Counted from the stretch's first letter, positions 53,989-61,990 are shown. The stretch is DNA of 64,000 nucleotides from Flaviaestuariibacter sp. (GCA_025963645.1 JAOQAI010000016.1:62001-126000), one strand, 5' to 3'. Numbers and translations are program-made. The notes: generated from the letters alone by a model not told the origin.

Positions 53989-55977
53989 CTAGTTAACAAA
54001 GCTCCAAAAAATACCAAAGCGAGTAACTAGTCCGGGGTAAGGATAATCCGGTGCTGCTAAGTTATTTTGCGTAAAGCCTGCCGGGCTTTTGAAACGCAGG
54101 GTGTTCAGGTTCTCCACCCGAACGTAGGCTTTAAAACCCTTGATACGAAAGTTGAAGAACACATTAAAATCAGGTCGGTTCTTAATCAGCACGGTATCCT
54201 GGTAGGTGAACTGGTTGATGATGGGTGAATACTGATCAGCCTTATAAGGCGTATGGTAACGTATCTCCCCACCAAAAGCAACTGTCAGGTTTTTAAAGCC
54301 GAAGTTGCCGTCATACTGCACCCGGTTGCGGGTAAAAAATAGGGGCACCTGCACGGCGGCATTGCCGGCCTTTTGTTGCAGGTAAACTTCTGCGTGCCAG
54401 TTCCAGCGCTTGCCCAGGCGGATCGTCTTCAGGGCATTGATGCGCAGCAGGTTAAAGACATCGTTCTGGTTAGGCTTGTAATAGCCGGAGAAGTAGAGGT
54501 AGTTGGTAACCAGGTAATAATCCGCTCCCAACTGCACTTTGAACCGTGGATTGTAAACACCTGCAAAAACATGCGTGGTGTTTTCCTTTCCCAGAGAAGT
54601 TGACGTACTTCTATAAAACTGGCTGCGTTCGTTATAAACAAAAGAAGGCGAGCGGTTGATCGTTTCAAAGCCGGCTTGCAGGCTACCAAGCTTGCTGCTG
54701 ATCAAACGTTGCAGGCTGATATAGCCATGGTAATCGCCGGCGTTATAACCCGTAAGCCAGAGGCGTGCCCAGGCGTTCGCATCCCATTTCTGGTTGCGGG
54801 TGCGGTTGCGGTATTCGCCATGTACGGAGATATTATTGTACTGCACTTCTTCCCGCAATATGCCCTTGAGCCATTGGTATTCTACGCCCACTTTTATAAA
54901 CTGGTTCAGGTTCTTGGCATCGGGAAACTGGTAGATGGAAAAGTCATTCTTCAGCTCCTTCCAGGTATCCCGTTGCAGTATCGTGTCGTTCGGCTTATTT
55001 AAGGTGATGCCGTAATAGCCGGCATAAATGGTGGAGTCGGCATCGGTGTCGCGGAAGCGGTATTTGTATTCGCCATAGGTAAGGCTATGCTCGAAACGGA
55101 CGCGGGGGTAAAACAGGGGAATGACAGTGGAATCCGTCACTAAAGAATCCTTTCGGCCAAAATCATATTGCTGGCGAAGCATGCCATTGAACTCGTTGTG
55201 GAAAGAGCCGATCGGGATATTAACGCTAAACGGATTGTTGGAAAAAGAAACATCGTTTCCCAGCTTTGTTTCGATGGCAAAGCGATCAGGAATAGCAGGG
55301 TTGTACAGGTCAGACGTCCGCCGCAAGCCACCGTTCTCCGCTGTTTGCAGCTTATTGCCCAACAGCACAAAAAAGTTATTGTACCGTTTGTTGGGCGCCT
55401 GGTACCACGACGACAGCAGGTAGTTATTATGCACGGCTTTCTGGTTCTTAAAAAACCCGGGTGCCTGTATCAGGCGGTACTGCATCAGCATGTTCCAGTA
55501 AGGCTTCAGGTTTTGGGTGTGCATCACATCTACCATCAACTGTTGCGCAGAACCCAATACAAAACCCAACTCGGTATACGGACGGGTGGTATTGAAAAAG
55601 CGGACCTTATCAAGGCTCCATTTATACACGTCGAGGCTGTGAAAGCCGGGGTCCCAGCCGGCCCGGCCGCGGGGCTGGTAAAGAATGGACTGCGCGGGGT
55701 TGCCCACATTCCCTAAATAGTGATAGGTATAAGGAACGGGGAAGCGACGCCCCGGATCGCTGAGGGAAGAATCCAGGGTATAATTGCGGGTCGTGTCGAG
55801 GTAGCGGTAGGTGATGGTAATGCTGTCCTCGTTCTTATCGCGGCGCTTGAGGCTATCGCTGCCGCCACTGCCGGTGTTCGGTCGTGGAATGTTAGGAAGC
55901 GGCAAGCCACCGCCTTCGGTCAGGATCTTAGGGCGTTGTGCCATAGCGCCGATTGCCAGCAGGCAGGCACTTAACAA
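53989..55977 (-). CDS. Putative outer-membrane porin (Bacteroidota family)
   Basis: About 662 residues. After the signal region (LSACLLAIGAMAQRPK) and a Gly/Asp linker come long stretches of alternating beta strands with aromatic girdles (YWNMLMQYRLIQAPGFFKNQ, NNYLLSSWYQAPNKRYNNFF), ending in GLVTRFGIFWSFVN with a terminal aromatic, as in outer-membrane barrels. The family is known as putative porin. The start is uncertain: a TTG at 55977 gives too short a signal, while a CTG at 56004 gives MKPFRHIFLLLSACLLAIGA, a better one. It follows the PNP stop by about 10 to 37 bp. Confidence 0.82.
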   Translation of the reverse strand: MLSACLLAIGAMAQRPKILTEGGGLPLPNIPRPNTGSGGSDSLKRRDKNEDSITITYRYLDTTRNYTLDSSLSDPGRRFPVPYTYHYLGNVGNPAQSILYQPRGRAGWDPGFHSLDVYKWSLDKVRFFNTTRPYTELGFVLGSAQQLMVDVMHTQNLKPYWNMLMQYRLIQAPGFFKNQKAVHNNYLLSSWYQAPNKRYNNFFVLLGNKLQTAENGGLRRTSDLYNPAIPDRFAIETKLGNDVSFSNNPFSVNIPIGSFHNEFNGMLRQQYDFGRKDSLVTDSTVIPLFYPRVRFEHSLTYGEYKYRFRDTDADSTIYAGYYGITLNKPNDTILQRDTWKELKNDFSIYQFPDAKNLNQFIKVGVEYQWLKGILREEVQYNNISVHGEYRNRTRNQKWDANAWARLWLTGYNAGDYHGYISLQRLISSKLGSLQAGFETINRSPSFVYNERSQFYRSTSTSLGKENTTHVFAGVYNPRFKVQLGADYYLVTNYLYFSGYYKPNQNDVFNLLRINALKTIRLGKRWNWHAEVYLQQKAGNAAVQVPLFFTRNRVQYDGNFGFKNLTVAFGGEIRYHTPYKADQYSPIINQFTYQDTVLIKNRPDFNVFFNFRIKGFKAYVRVENLNTLRFKSPAGFTQNNLAAPDYPYPGLVTRFGIFWSFVN

Positions 55978-56014
55978 CAGAAAAATATGACGGAACGGTT
56001 TCAGGCAGTAAGGA

Positions 56015-56833
56015 TTAAAGGGTTCGAATGAGTTCGCGGAAAATGGTCGTGAACTTTGGTTCGGCTTCTTTAGCCGCTTTCAGCACATCGTCGTGGGTAA
56101 TGATATCGTCCTCGTCGCGGATGCCGATGTCGGTGATGACGCTCATCGCAAACACGTCCATCTTCATGTGGTTGGCGGCGATCACTTCCTGCACGGTACT
56201 CATTCCTACGGCATGGGCGCCGAGCAGCTGGATCATCTTGTATTCGGCACGGGTCTCGAACGTGGGACCGGTAACCCCGAAGTAAACGCCTTCCTGTAGT
56301 TTGATACCTTCCTGAGTAGCGATGGTTTTTGCTTTGGCAATGAGGTCTTTCCGATATGGCTCACTCATATCCGCGAAGCGTGGCCCAAAGCGCTCTTCGT
56401 TCTTACCGAGCAGTGGGTTCTTGGCAGCGAATGAAATATGATCGGTGATGATCATCAGGTCGCCGACCTTGAAGCCGGCACCTACGCCACCGGCAGCATT
56501 AGAAATAAATAGATTCTGCACACCGAGGAATTTCATCACACGGATGGGGAACACCACTTCTTCTGCCGAATAGCCTTCGTAGAAATGGAAGCGGCCCGCC
56601 ATAGCGATGATAGGCTTGCCAGCGATGGAGCCGAAGATCAATTTGCCGCCATGGCCTTCCACGGTGGACACCGGGAAGTGCGGGATCTCTTCGTAAGGGA
56701 TCTCTTTCGCTACTTCTATCTCTCCTACAAAATTGCCGAGGCCGCTACCGAGTACTACGCCAATAGTGGCGCCTGCTGTATTGTATGGCTGGAGGAAGGC
56801 GGTAGCTTCCTGTACCCTGTCGTAGATCTTCAT
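56015..56833 (-). CDS. Trimeric purine nucleoside phosphorylase
   Basis: 272 residues of the PNP/MTAP (trimeric) class. GVVLGSGLGNFVGEIE, HGGKLIFGSIAGKPIIAMAG, GRFHFYEGYSAEEVVFPIRV, ISNAAGGVGAGFKVGDLM and GPTFETRAEYKM are conserved. It splits purine nucleosides with phosphate. The base-recognition segment reads MSVITDIG where mammalian PNP has SLITNKV, i.e. Asp in place of the Asn that contacts the 6-oxopurine ring. Its -7 box lies only 5 nt from the ATG. Confidence 0.93.
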   Translation of the reverse strand: MKIYDRVQEATAFLQPYNTAGATIGVVLGSGLGNFVGEIEVAKEIPYEEIPHFPVSTVEGHGGKLIFGSIAGKPIIAMAGRFHFYEGYSAEEVVFPIRVMKFLGVQNLFISNAAGGVGAGFKVGDLMIITDHISFAAKNPLLGKNEERFGPRFADMSEPYRKDLIAKAKTIATQEGIKLQEGVYFGVTGPTFETRAEYKMIQLLGAHAVGMSTVQEVIAANHMKMDVFAMSVITDIGIRDEDDIITHDDVLKAAKEAEPKFTTIFRELIRTL

Positions 56834-56838
56834 CGGCG

Positions 56839-56846
56839 CAAAGATA
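56839..56846 (-). promoter_or_regulatory. -7 box (TATCTTTG) 5 nt before the PNP start
   Basis: Exact TAnnTTTG on the minus strand. The ATG follows after CGCCG, so the mRNA should be leaderless. No -33 recognised. Confidence 0.55.
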
Positions 56847-56929
56847 GCCGTGCTGTGGGAATGTGGGGATTTATGGAAATCATAATGTTGGAGGAGGTAC
56901 GTTGTGCAATCACAAATGCTTAATACTCT

Positions 56930-57610
56930 CTAAAGAACGATAATTGATAGCACCTCTGGAGGTGTTGTTGGTCCCTTCCAAAACAATAAAGCTAATGTAG
57001 GTTTCACATCGCCTTTATTTACACCAATATGAAAAGCAAACTCCCTAAACCCCTTTCCTGAAAAAATAGCCTTTGCATTATTACACTCAAAACCAAATAG
57101 CTTCGGAGAAAACCAGCTTTGTCCATGTTGCTTTATTTCCATTGTTAGTCTTGAATTAAGTAAATCTATTTCTTGTTTTTGCGTATTAATCTTTAGGTCA
57201 TTAAACTGGGTAGCTTTTTTATCAGCCTTAAATGATATCACACCATTTGCCTTTTTAATAGTTAGATTGAAAGTATCAATTGCAATGATGTCTTTGTCCT
57301 TAATGAATGCCTGCCGCAAATAATTAAATTCTTGTTGAGATAAGCCCATAGCGGATTCATAAGGCAGGTTTTTGTCTCCCTTTGCAATAATGTGAACAAG
57401 GTATTTTTCTGCCCACTCAGGATTGTTCTTAAGATTCGTAATCGCTTTTTCCTGTAGTTGCTTTACTTCCTTTGGATAGTCATATTTGATAGTAACTGCT
57501 TTGAAAGTTCCCACCTTAAGCAAGCTATCTGCCAATGTAGTTGCCCCTTTTGTTTGCGCATAAACAAAAGTTGTACATAGTAGGGCAAATGTTGTTATCA
57601 CTCTTTTCAT
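56930..57610 (-). CDS. Secreted hypothetical protein
   Basis: 226 residues from the ATG at 57610, which starts a signal peptide MKRVITTFALLCTTFVYAQ; the frame stays open upstream to 57751 only through a repeat element, so the longer version is rejected. The mature part (AVTIKYDYPKEVKQLQEKAI, FNLTIKKANGVISFKADKKA, ALLFWKGPTTPPEVLSIIVL) has no recognised domain. Codon use is AT-richer than its neighbours. Confidence 0.7.
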   Translation of the reverse strand: MKRVITTFALLCTTFVYAQTKGATTLADSLLKVGTFKAVTIKYDYPKEVKQLQEKAITNLKNNPEWAEKYLVHIIAKGDKNLPYESAMGLSQQEFNYLRQAFIKDKDIIAIDTFNLTIKKANGVISFKADKKATQFNDLKINTQKQEIDLLNSRLTMEIKQHGQSWFSPKLFGFECNNAKAIFSGKGFREFAFHIGVNKGDVKPTLALLFWKGPTTPPEVLSIIVL

Positions 57611-57664
57611 GGTATATCTATCCTTCCAGATTACAATATTAAACGAACTTTCCTCACGCCAAAG

Positions 57665-57770
57665 CAAAATCCCCTTCACCACTCTCCGCCAATCACCCCC
57701 TCCGCACTCCCCCTTTATAAAGGGGGATGGCAAAGACTCCGCATAAGTCAAGACTGCAAGGGGGATTTTG
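57665..57770. repeat. 106-bp MITE-like palindromic element
   Basis: Ends in the inverted repeat CAAAATCCCC (57665-57674) and GGGGATTTTG (57761-57770). Its centre holds CCCCCTTTATAAAGGGGG (57709-57726), a perfect 18-nt palindrome. It lies directly upstream of the 56930 gene and extends that frame artificially. Confidence 0.75.
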
Positions 57771-57815
57771 ATGACACAAGAAAAAGCAGGACCACAAACG
57801 AATTACCACCCCCAC

Positions 57816-57846
57816 AAAAAAGCCGCTCCCAAGAAAAAGGAGCGGC
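57816..57846 (-). terminator. Terminator after the DUF6261 gene
   Basis: GCCGCTCC (57822-57829) pairs with GGAGCGGC (57839-57846). On the minus strand TTTTTT follows. Confidence 0.8.
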
Positions 57847-57880
57847 GTTACTCTAAAACTATGTTTATGCCAACAAATCC

Positions 57881-58642
57881 TTAGGCCGGTTTTTCAGCAG
57901 CTTTCTTCGCTGCACTGGCAGCCGCCTTACCGGAGCGCACCGCCAGCATATCGGCATAGGTTTCGGTGAGGGCGTTCAGCGAGGCGGCCAGCCCCAGCCA
58001 CGGCTCGGCGCCTCCCGCCACTTCGTAATGGCCCCGCAGCTTATTGACCAGTGCGGTATAGGCCATACCAGCTTCCACCCGCTTCTCCCGCAAGGTATAG
58101 GGCAGTGTGGTAGTAGCCGTGGCGTCGTTGCGCTCTACAAATTTGCTATTAAAATCGGTGTTCGCAGCTTTCAGCGCATCGTTCCACACATCGAGACCAA
58201 GCAGCATGACCGCAGCCGACAGATCGGGCTTTACCACCCAGTCATTAATGATGTTGTTGATCGTTGCCGTTTCGGCATTGTGCGACTGCGACCAGATGGA
58301 AGCGCCGTACAGCTTCAGGTTGTGCTGCACCTGGATGGCGGCGTTCCGCATCTCCTCGAAGGGGTGATCGGTGAGGGCATCTACCAGTTTGGCTATCGCT
58401 TTCAGCAACCGGTCGCGCTTTGCGTCCAACTGCTGCAATTGCTCGGACAGCAGGGCGGCATTATCGTTGATAAAGGCTTGATTGGCCTGGTCCAAAAGCG
58501 TGGTCAATTGGGTTTTGAGTGCTGCCACTGCCACAGGCAGCGGCGTAGCGCCAAAGGCGGCGGTGAGTGCGGTGAGGAATTGAGTGAGGTACTGGATGAA
58601 CTCCGGGTTGCGGAGGTTGGAGAGGTTTACTTTGTTAATCAT
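57881..58642 (-). CDS. DUF6261 family helical protein
   Basis: 253 residues, no signal peptide or membrane segment. NKVNLSNLRNPEFIQYLTQF at the N terminus, LLSEQLQQLDAKRDRLLKAI, and FEEMRNAAIQVQHNLKLYGA with TLREKRVEAGMAYTALVN in the second half fit DUF6261, a mostly helical Bacteroidota family of unknown function. The last 16 residues are Ala/Lys-rich. An array of 20-bp palindromes with a 41-bp period lies 108 bp upstream of its start. It resembles the gene at 33502 in size class and in having a tandem array in front, but the two proteins do not look homologous. Confidence 0.82.
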   Translation of the reverse strand: MINKVNLSNLRNPEFIQYLTQFLTALTAAFGATPLPVAVAALKTQLTTLLDQANQAFINDNAALLSEQLQQLDAKRDRLLKAIAKLVDALTDHPFEEMRNAAIQVQHNLKLYGASIWSQSHNAETATINNIINDWVVKPDLSAAVMLLGLDVWNDALKAANTDFNSKFVERNDATATTTLPYTLREKRVEAGMAYTALVNKLRGHYEVAGGAEPWLGLAASLNALTETYADMLAVRSGKAAASAAKKAAEKPA

Positions 58643-58750
58643 GGTTGTAGGTTTTAAGAGTTAAGGTAAAAATTACTGCTGGGTTTGCAAAATTTTGCTG
58701 TGGTTTTCTTGCTTTGTTAGTGAAAGGGCAGGCAAAGGAATCAAAGACCG
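58643..58750. other. Leader of the DUF6261 gene
   Basis: 108 bp, AT-rich, between the array and the ATG. It contains TTGCAAAATTTTGC (about 58685-58698), a 14-nt palindrome, and a further decayed TTGC...AAAG unit (about 58709-58727), perhaps older array remnants. No TAnnTTTG box was found. Confidence 0.35.
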
Positions 58751-59017
58751 CTTCCTTCGCCCATGCAAATGTGGTTTTCTCAAAAAGCCGCTTGCATGGA
58801 GCCATGCAAATGCGATTTAGTGAAAAAATGCCTTGCATGGGACCATGCAAACTTGAATAGGCAAAAAAACGGCTTGCATGAGGCTATGGAAACCGGAATT
58901 GAAGAAAATGAGGCTTGCATGGTACCATGCAAGTGCGGGTTTGCAATTTTTTGGGTTTGCATGGTGCTATGCAATCGGTTCAGGAGGGATTTGGGACTTG
59001 CTTGGTATGAAGCAAGG
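58751..59017. repeat. Array of about seven 20-bp palindromes with a 41-bp period
   Basis: Units begin at 58751 (degenerate), 58791, 58832, 58873, 58914, 58956 and 58997; steps are 40, 41, 41, 41, 42 and 41 bp. The core is CTTGCATGG-NN-CCATGCAAG, best at 58914. The last unit reads CTTGCTT-GGTATG-AAGCAAG, both arms changed together, keeping the palindrome. Between cores lie about 21-bp A- or G-rich, non-identical stretches. No cas gene is near, and 41 is not a multiple of three. Confidence 0.9.
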
Positions 59018-59097
59018 TAAGTTTGGGAGTGGGTGGGCTCGCTAAGGACAGAGAAGCAGTAGTCTTTTGGTCTACCTTTAACAATAAACCAATTCGT

Positions 59098-59694
59098 ATG
59101 TCCTACATAATCCGTTTTCTTATCCTTTGGTTTTTAACAGCATCCTTTCTTTTTACTGAAGCACAGGAATCCCTTAAGCCGCTTCGGCAACGATTTGTGG
59201 TAAAGACTAATCTTTTAAGTTTAGTGGTAGCACAGCGCCCAACTTTATCGGTGGAGAAGGCGGTATCCGATAAAGTCAGTCTGGAGTTTTCATTTGTGCA
59301 GGGTGTGTTTACTAAAGTTTTGCTGACGGACCATTATGCTTATAGTGGGCTACTACTAAGAGCCAAAAAGTATTTTACTACAAACGAATATGGAAAAGCG
59401 GAACCTTACTGGGGTGCTTACTTGGGCAACCTGAATCGAAGAATTATAACCGGTTCCCACACCCAAGTCATTGGCTCCAATGGTTACGTAGGGGTAGGAT
59501 ATGGCTCACGGAATTTTATTGGTCAAGCATTTCGCGGTGGTGGTAGTTTCGGTCTTAGTCATGTAACGAAGAGCCGGATTGTGATTGATACCCAATTGAG
59601 TTTAGGCTATGGCTCTTACTATAAAAGCAACGAGCATAATGCTACTGGTCATCTGGATAGCCAATTATGGCTATCAGTGGGTTATTGCTTTTAG
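59098..59694 (+). CDS. DUF3575-like outer-membrane protein
   Basis: 198 residues from the ATG at 59098, giving the signal peptide MSYIIRFLILWFLTASFLFT; an upstream ATG at 59023 is in frame but lies in the array flank. KTNLLSLVVAQRPTLSVEKA near the N terminus is the DUF3575 pattern, and GYVGVGYGSRNFIGQAFRGG with LSLGYGSYYKSNEH are beta-barrel-like strands, ending in WLSVGYCF. Function unknown. Confidence 0.78.
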   Translation: MSYIIRFLILWFLTASFLFTEAQESLKPLRQRFVVKTNLLSLVVAQRPTLSVEKAVSDKVSLEFSFVQGVFTKVLLTDHYAYSGLLLRAKKYFTTNEYGKAEPYWGAYLGNLNRRIITGSHTQVIGSNGYVGVGYGSRNFIGQAFRGGGSFGLSHVTKSRIVIDTQLSLGYGSYYKSNEHNATGHLDSQLWLSVGYCF

Positions 59695-59768
59695 TATAGA
59701 AGCAGCTGCTTAATTCTCAATTCCCTTACGTTTATCTGAATAAAGTAAATTTGTAAAAAGCACTTCTC

Positions 59769-59990
59769 ATGGCGGCACCTTCTTTAGATAGCGAATTCAT
59801 GCAGTATTGGGCCCAATTAACGGTGGTTCAAAAAACATCATTGCTAAGTGTTATCAAATCATTTGTGCAGGAAGGCGAGTCTATTAGCCTGGAACAGTAC
59901 AACCGGGAAATAGATGAAGCGGTGGCGGATATGCAGAAAGGTGAAGTGGTGAGCCACGCAGACGTAATCCGGTTATCAAAAGAATGGTAA
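59769..59990 (+). CDS. Antitoxin of a RelE/ParE-type toxin-antitoxin pair
   Basis: 73 residues. A helical dimerisation-like N part (DSEFMQYWAQLTVVQKTSLL) is followed by SLEQYNREIDEAVADMQKGE and VVSHADVIRLSKEW, the form of short antitoxins paired with RelE/ParE toxins. It is overlapped by the toxin start (TAATG), the usual order antitoxin then toxin. Confidence 0.8.
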   Translation: MAAPSLDSEFMQYWAQLTVVQKTSLLSVIKSFVQEGESISLEQYNREIDEAVADMQKGEVVSHADVIRLSKEW

Positions 59991-60289
59991 TGGCCGAAAG
60001 AACTATTATCTGGACTAAAACCGCTCTCCGGCAATTTCAGGCATCCATAGAATACATTCGTGCAGACTCGGAGCAATCGGCAACAGAAGTAAAGGAGAAA
60101 CTTCTATCGGCTATTGAGCAGTTGCGAGTTGATGCTGCTATTCATCGGAAAGACCCTTATAAGTCGGATAATGATGGCAGCTTTCTCTATTTTGAATTGC
60201 TTAGGCACCGCATTGTCTATCATTTAATTGGGGACCAAGTATTTATTATCAGAATCAGACATACGAGTAGGGAACCTAGATCATATTAG
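59990..60289 (+). CDS. RelE/ParE-type toxin
   Basis: 99 residues from the ATG at 59990, which overlaps the antitoxin stop; an ATG 6 bp earlier is also in frame. IIWTKTALRQFQASIEYIRA at the N terminus, then ELLRHRIVYHLIGDQVFIIR and a terminal IRHTSREPRSY with the basic residues match the RelE/ParE fold. Such toxins cut mRNA on the ribosome (RelE) or poison gyrase (ParE); which applies is not clear. The RHTSREP ending is typical of the family. Confidence 0.85.
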   Translation: MAERTIIWTKTALRQFQASIEYIRADSEQSATEVKEKLLSAIEQLRVDAAIHRKDPYKSDNDGSFLYFELLRHRIVYHLIGDQVFIIRIRHTSREPRSY

Positions 60290-60314
60290 TAACGCAAGTA
60301 GCAAAACCCCGTTT

Positions 60315-60357
60315 TACATTCTCCATTCTCCACTTTCCCATTCTCCATTCCCTCCCC
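60315..60357. repeat. CATTCTC heptamer run upstream of sucC
   Basis: Units CATTCTC, CATTCTC, CACTTTC, CCATTCTC and CATTCCC, 7-nt period with one 8-nt step. It is the complement type of the GAGAATG repeats near 33171. Confidence 0.6.
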
Positions 60358-60390
60358 AAACTCTCCCACCCTTCCTAACCGCCTTCTCCT

Positions 60391-60398
60391 TATTTTTG
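60391..60398 (+). promoter_or_regulatory. -7 box (TATTTTTG) upstream of sucC
   Basis: Exact TAnnTTTG on the plus strand, 20 nt before the sucC ATG. No -33 recognised at the expected spacing. Confidence 0.45.
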
Positions 60399-60418
60399 CC
60401 CCCACAAAATTTGCACAC

Positions 60419-61630
60419 ATGAATTTGCACGAATACCAGGCAAAAGAACTCCTGAAAAAATACGACGTGAAAGTGCAGGAAGGCTTTGCCTGCAGCACCG
60501 TTCACGAAGCGGAAGACGCCTATCGCCAGATAAAGACGGCACACGGCAGCCCCTTTGCCGTAGTGAAAGCCCAGATACATGCGGGTGGCCGCGGTAAGGG
60601 CACCATCAAAGAAACCGGCATCAACGGGGTAAAGGTGGCCAAGTCGCTGGAAGACGTGACGGAATTTGCTACCAAGATCCTGAATGGTACGCTGGTCACT
60701 ATCCAAACCGGTGAAGCGGGTAAAGTGGTGAACAAGATCTACATCGCGCAGGACATGTATTATGATGGACCGGCAGAACGCAAAGAATTTTACCTCTCTA
60801 TATTATTGGATCGTGCTACCGGTAAGAACGTGATCATGTACAGCACCGAAGGCGGTATGGACATTGAAGAAGTAGCGCACAATACGCCTGAAAAGATCTT
60901 TAAAGAGTGGGTACACCCCGGTGGCGGACTGCAAGGCTTCCAGGCACGCAATATCGCTTTCAACCTCGGTCTGAAAGGCGATGCCTTTAAAGGCATGACC
61001 AAGTTTGTCACCAATCTTTACAATGCCTATCTCGGGTTGGATTGTGCGATGCTCGAGATAAACCCGCTTTTCAAAGCAGCTGACGACAAGATCATCGCGG
61101 TGGATTGCAAAATGGATATTGACGACAATTCACTCATGCGTCACCCTGACCTGGTAGCGCTTCGCGATGTGGCGGAAGAAGACCCAACGGAGGTAGAAGC
61201 CGGCAAATTCAACCTGAACTTTGTAAAGCTGGATGGCAACGTAGGCTGCATGGTAAATGGCGCCGGTCTGGCTATGGCGACGATGGATATGATCAAGCTG
61301 AGTGGCGGCGAACCCGCTAACTTCCTGGACGTAGGCGGCACGGCCAATGCGACAACCGTGGAAGCCGGTTTCCGCATCATCATGAAGGACCCGAAAGTAA
61401 AAGCGATACTGATCAACATCTTTGGTGGCATCGTTCGCTGCGACCGTGTAGCGCAGGGCGTTATTGATGCCTACAAGAATATGGGCACTATCAATATCCC
61501 GATCATTGTGCGCCTGCAAGGCACCAATGCGGTAGAAGCGAAGAAGCTGATCGATGAAAGCGGGCTGAAAGTGCAGTCGGCAATTCAATTGAGCGAAGCG
61601 GCGGAGTTGGTGAACCGGGCATTGTCTTGA
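60419..61630 (+). CDS. sucC: Succinyl-CoA synthetase (ADP-forming), beta subunit
   Basis: 403 residues. MNLHEYQAKELLKKYDVKVQ at the N terminus, QIHAGGRGKGTIKETG in the ATP-grasp domain, and VNGAGLAMATMDMIKLSGGE with ANFLDVGGTANATTVE identify SucC. It forms succinate and ATP from succinyl-CoA in the TCA cycle. sucD is not adjacent: a terminator follows at once, so the alpha subunit is encoded elsewhere. Confidence 0.96.
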   Translation: MNLHEYQAKELLKKYDVKVQEGFACSTVHEAEDAYRQIKTAHGSPFAVVKAQIHAGGRGKGTIKETGINGVKVAKSLEDVTEFATKILNGTLVTIQTGEAGKVVNKIYIAQDMYYDGPAERKEFYLSILLDRATGKNVIMYSTEGGMDIEEVAHNTPEKIFKEWVHPGGGLQGFQARNIAFNLGLKGDAFKGMTKFVTNLYNAYLGLDCAMLEINPLFKAADDKIIAVDCKMDIDDNSLMRHPDLVALRDVAEEDPTEVEAGKFNLNFVKLDGNVGCMVNGAGLAMATMDMIKLSGGEPANFLDVGGTANATTVEAGFRIIMKDPKVKAILINIFGGIVRCDRVAQGVIDAYKNMGTINIPIIVRLQGTNAVEAKKLIDESGLKVQSAIQLSEAAELVNRALS

Positions 61631-61777
61631 ACCTTGATTTGGGTGGATTAATAGATTAGCAGAAAATAAAGGAAAGCCTCCGACATCATCGGAGGCTTTC
61701 CTTTTGAATGGAATGACAATAGAAAATACTGGCACCCATTCCTCTTTATCCTTTCAATCCACCCAAATCAAGGTTCA
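61628..61777. repeat. 22-bp perfect inverted repeat around the sucC terminator
   Basis: 61628-61649 (starting at the sucC TGA) and 61756-61777 are exact reverse complements. The sequence between includes the terminator stem. The transcript can form a nested double hairpin. Confidence 0.8.
61667..61705. terminator. Strong terminator after sucC
   Basis: GGAAAGCCTCCGA (61671-61683) pairs with TCGGAGGCTTTCC (61689-61701) around a 5-nt loop, flanked by A and T runs on both sides. Confidence 0.88.
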
Positions 61778-61789
61778 GAAATCCGCGGT

Positions 61790-61990
61790 CAAAAAAATCC
61801 CCTCTTTCGAGGGGATAATCTTTTAGATAAGCGTGGAAGTTTGGATTGGTTTTTACATTAGGATTGGACGCTTACCGGTTTTTCATTGGATTGGTTGGAT
61901 TGGTCTTTCTTAGGATAATGTCTTTGGTATTTTAATCCGTTCATTGATATTGGTAGTGCAAATATGTATCGCTACGGATGAGCTGCAAAG
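61790..61990 (-). ncRNA. Possible orphan small RNA on the minus strand
   Basis: A hairpin ATCCCCTC-GAAA-GAGGGGAT (61797-61816) with seven T after it on the minus strand looks like an intrinsic terminator, but no gene on that strand ends here. About 145 nt upstream on the minus strand, TTTG (61986-61989), 19 nt, then CATATTTG (61959-61966, one mismatch to TAnnTTTG) could be its promoter. The putative transcript carries four CCAATCC motifs (61843, 61861, 61888, 61897), spaced by 18, 27 and 9 nt. Alternatively the hairpin is just another intergenic repeat. Confidence 0.4.

Noticed and set aside
57611-57751. N-terminal extension of the 56930 gene
   Set aside because: The extra 47 codons are the MITE-like repeat; the ATG at 57610 starts a proper signal peptide.
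58751-59017. CRISPR array
   Set aside because: Repeats are only about 20 bp and degenerate, spacers resemble each other in base content, units vary, and no cas gene is present within the window.
58763-59020. Small proteins read through the palindrome array
   Set aside because: The 41-bp period is not a multiple of three, so repeats fall in different frames; no conserved peptide and no start signal.
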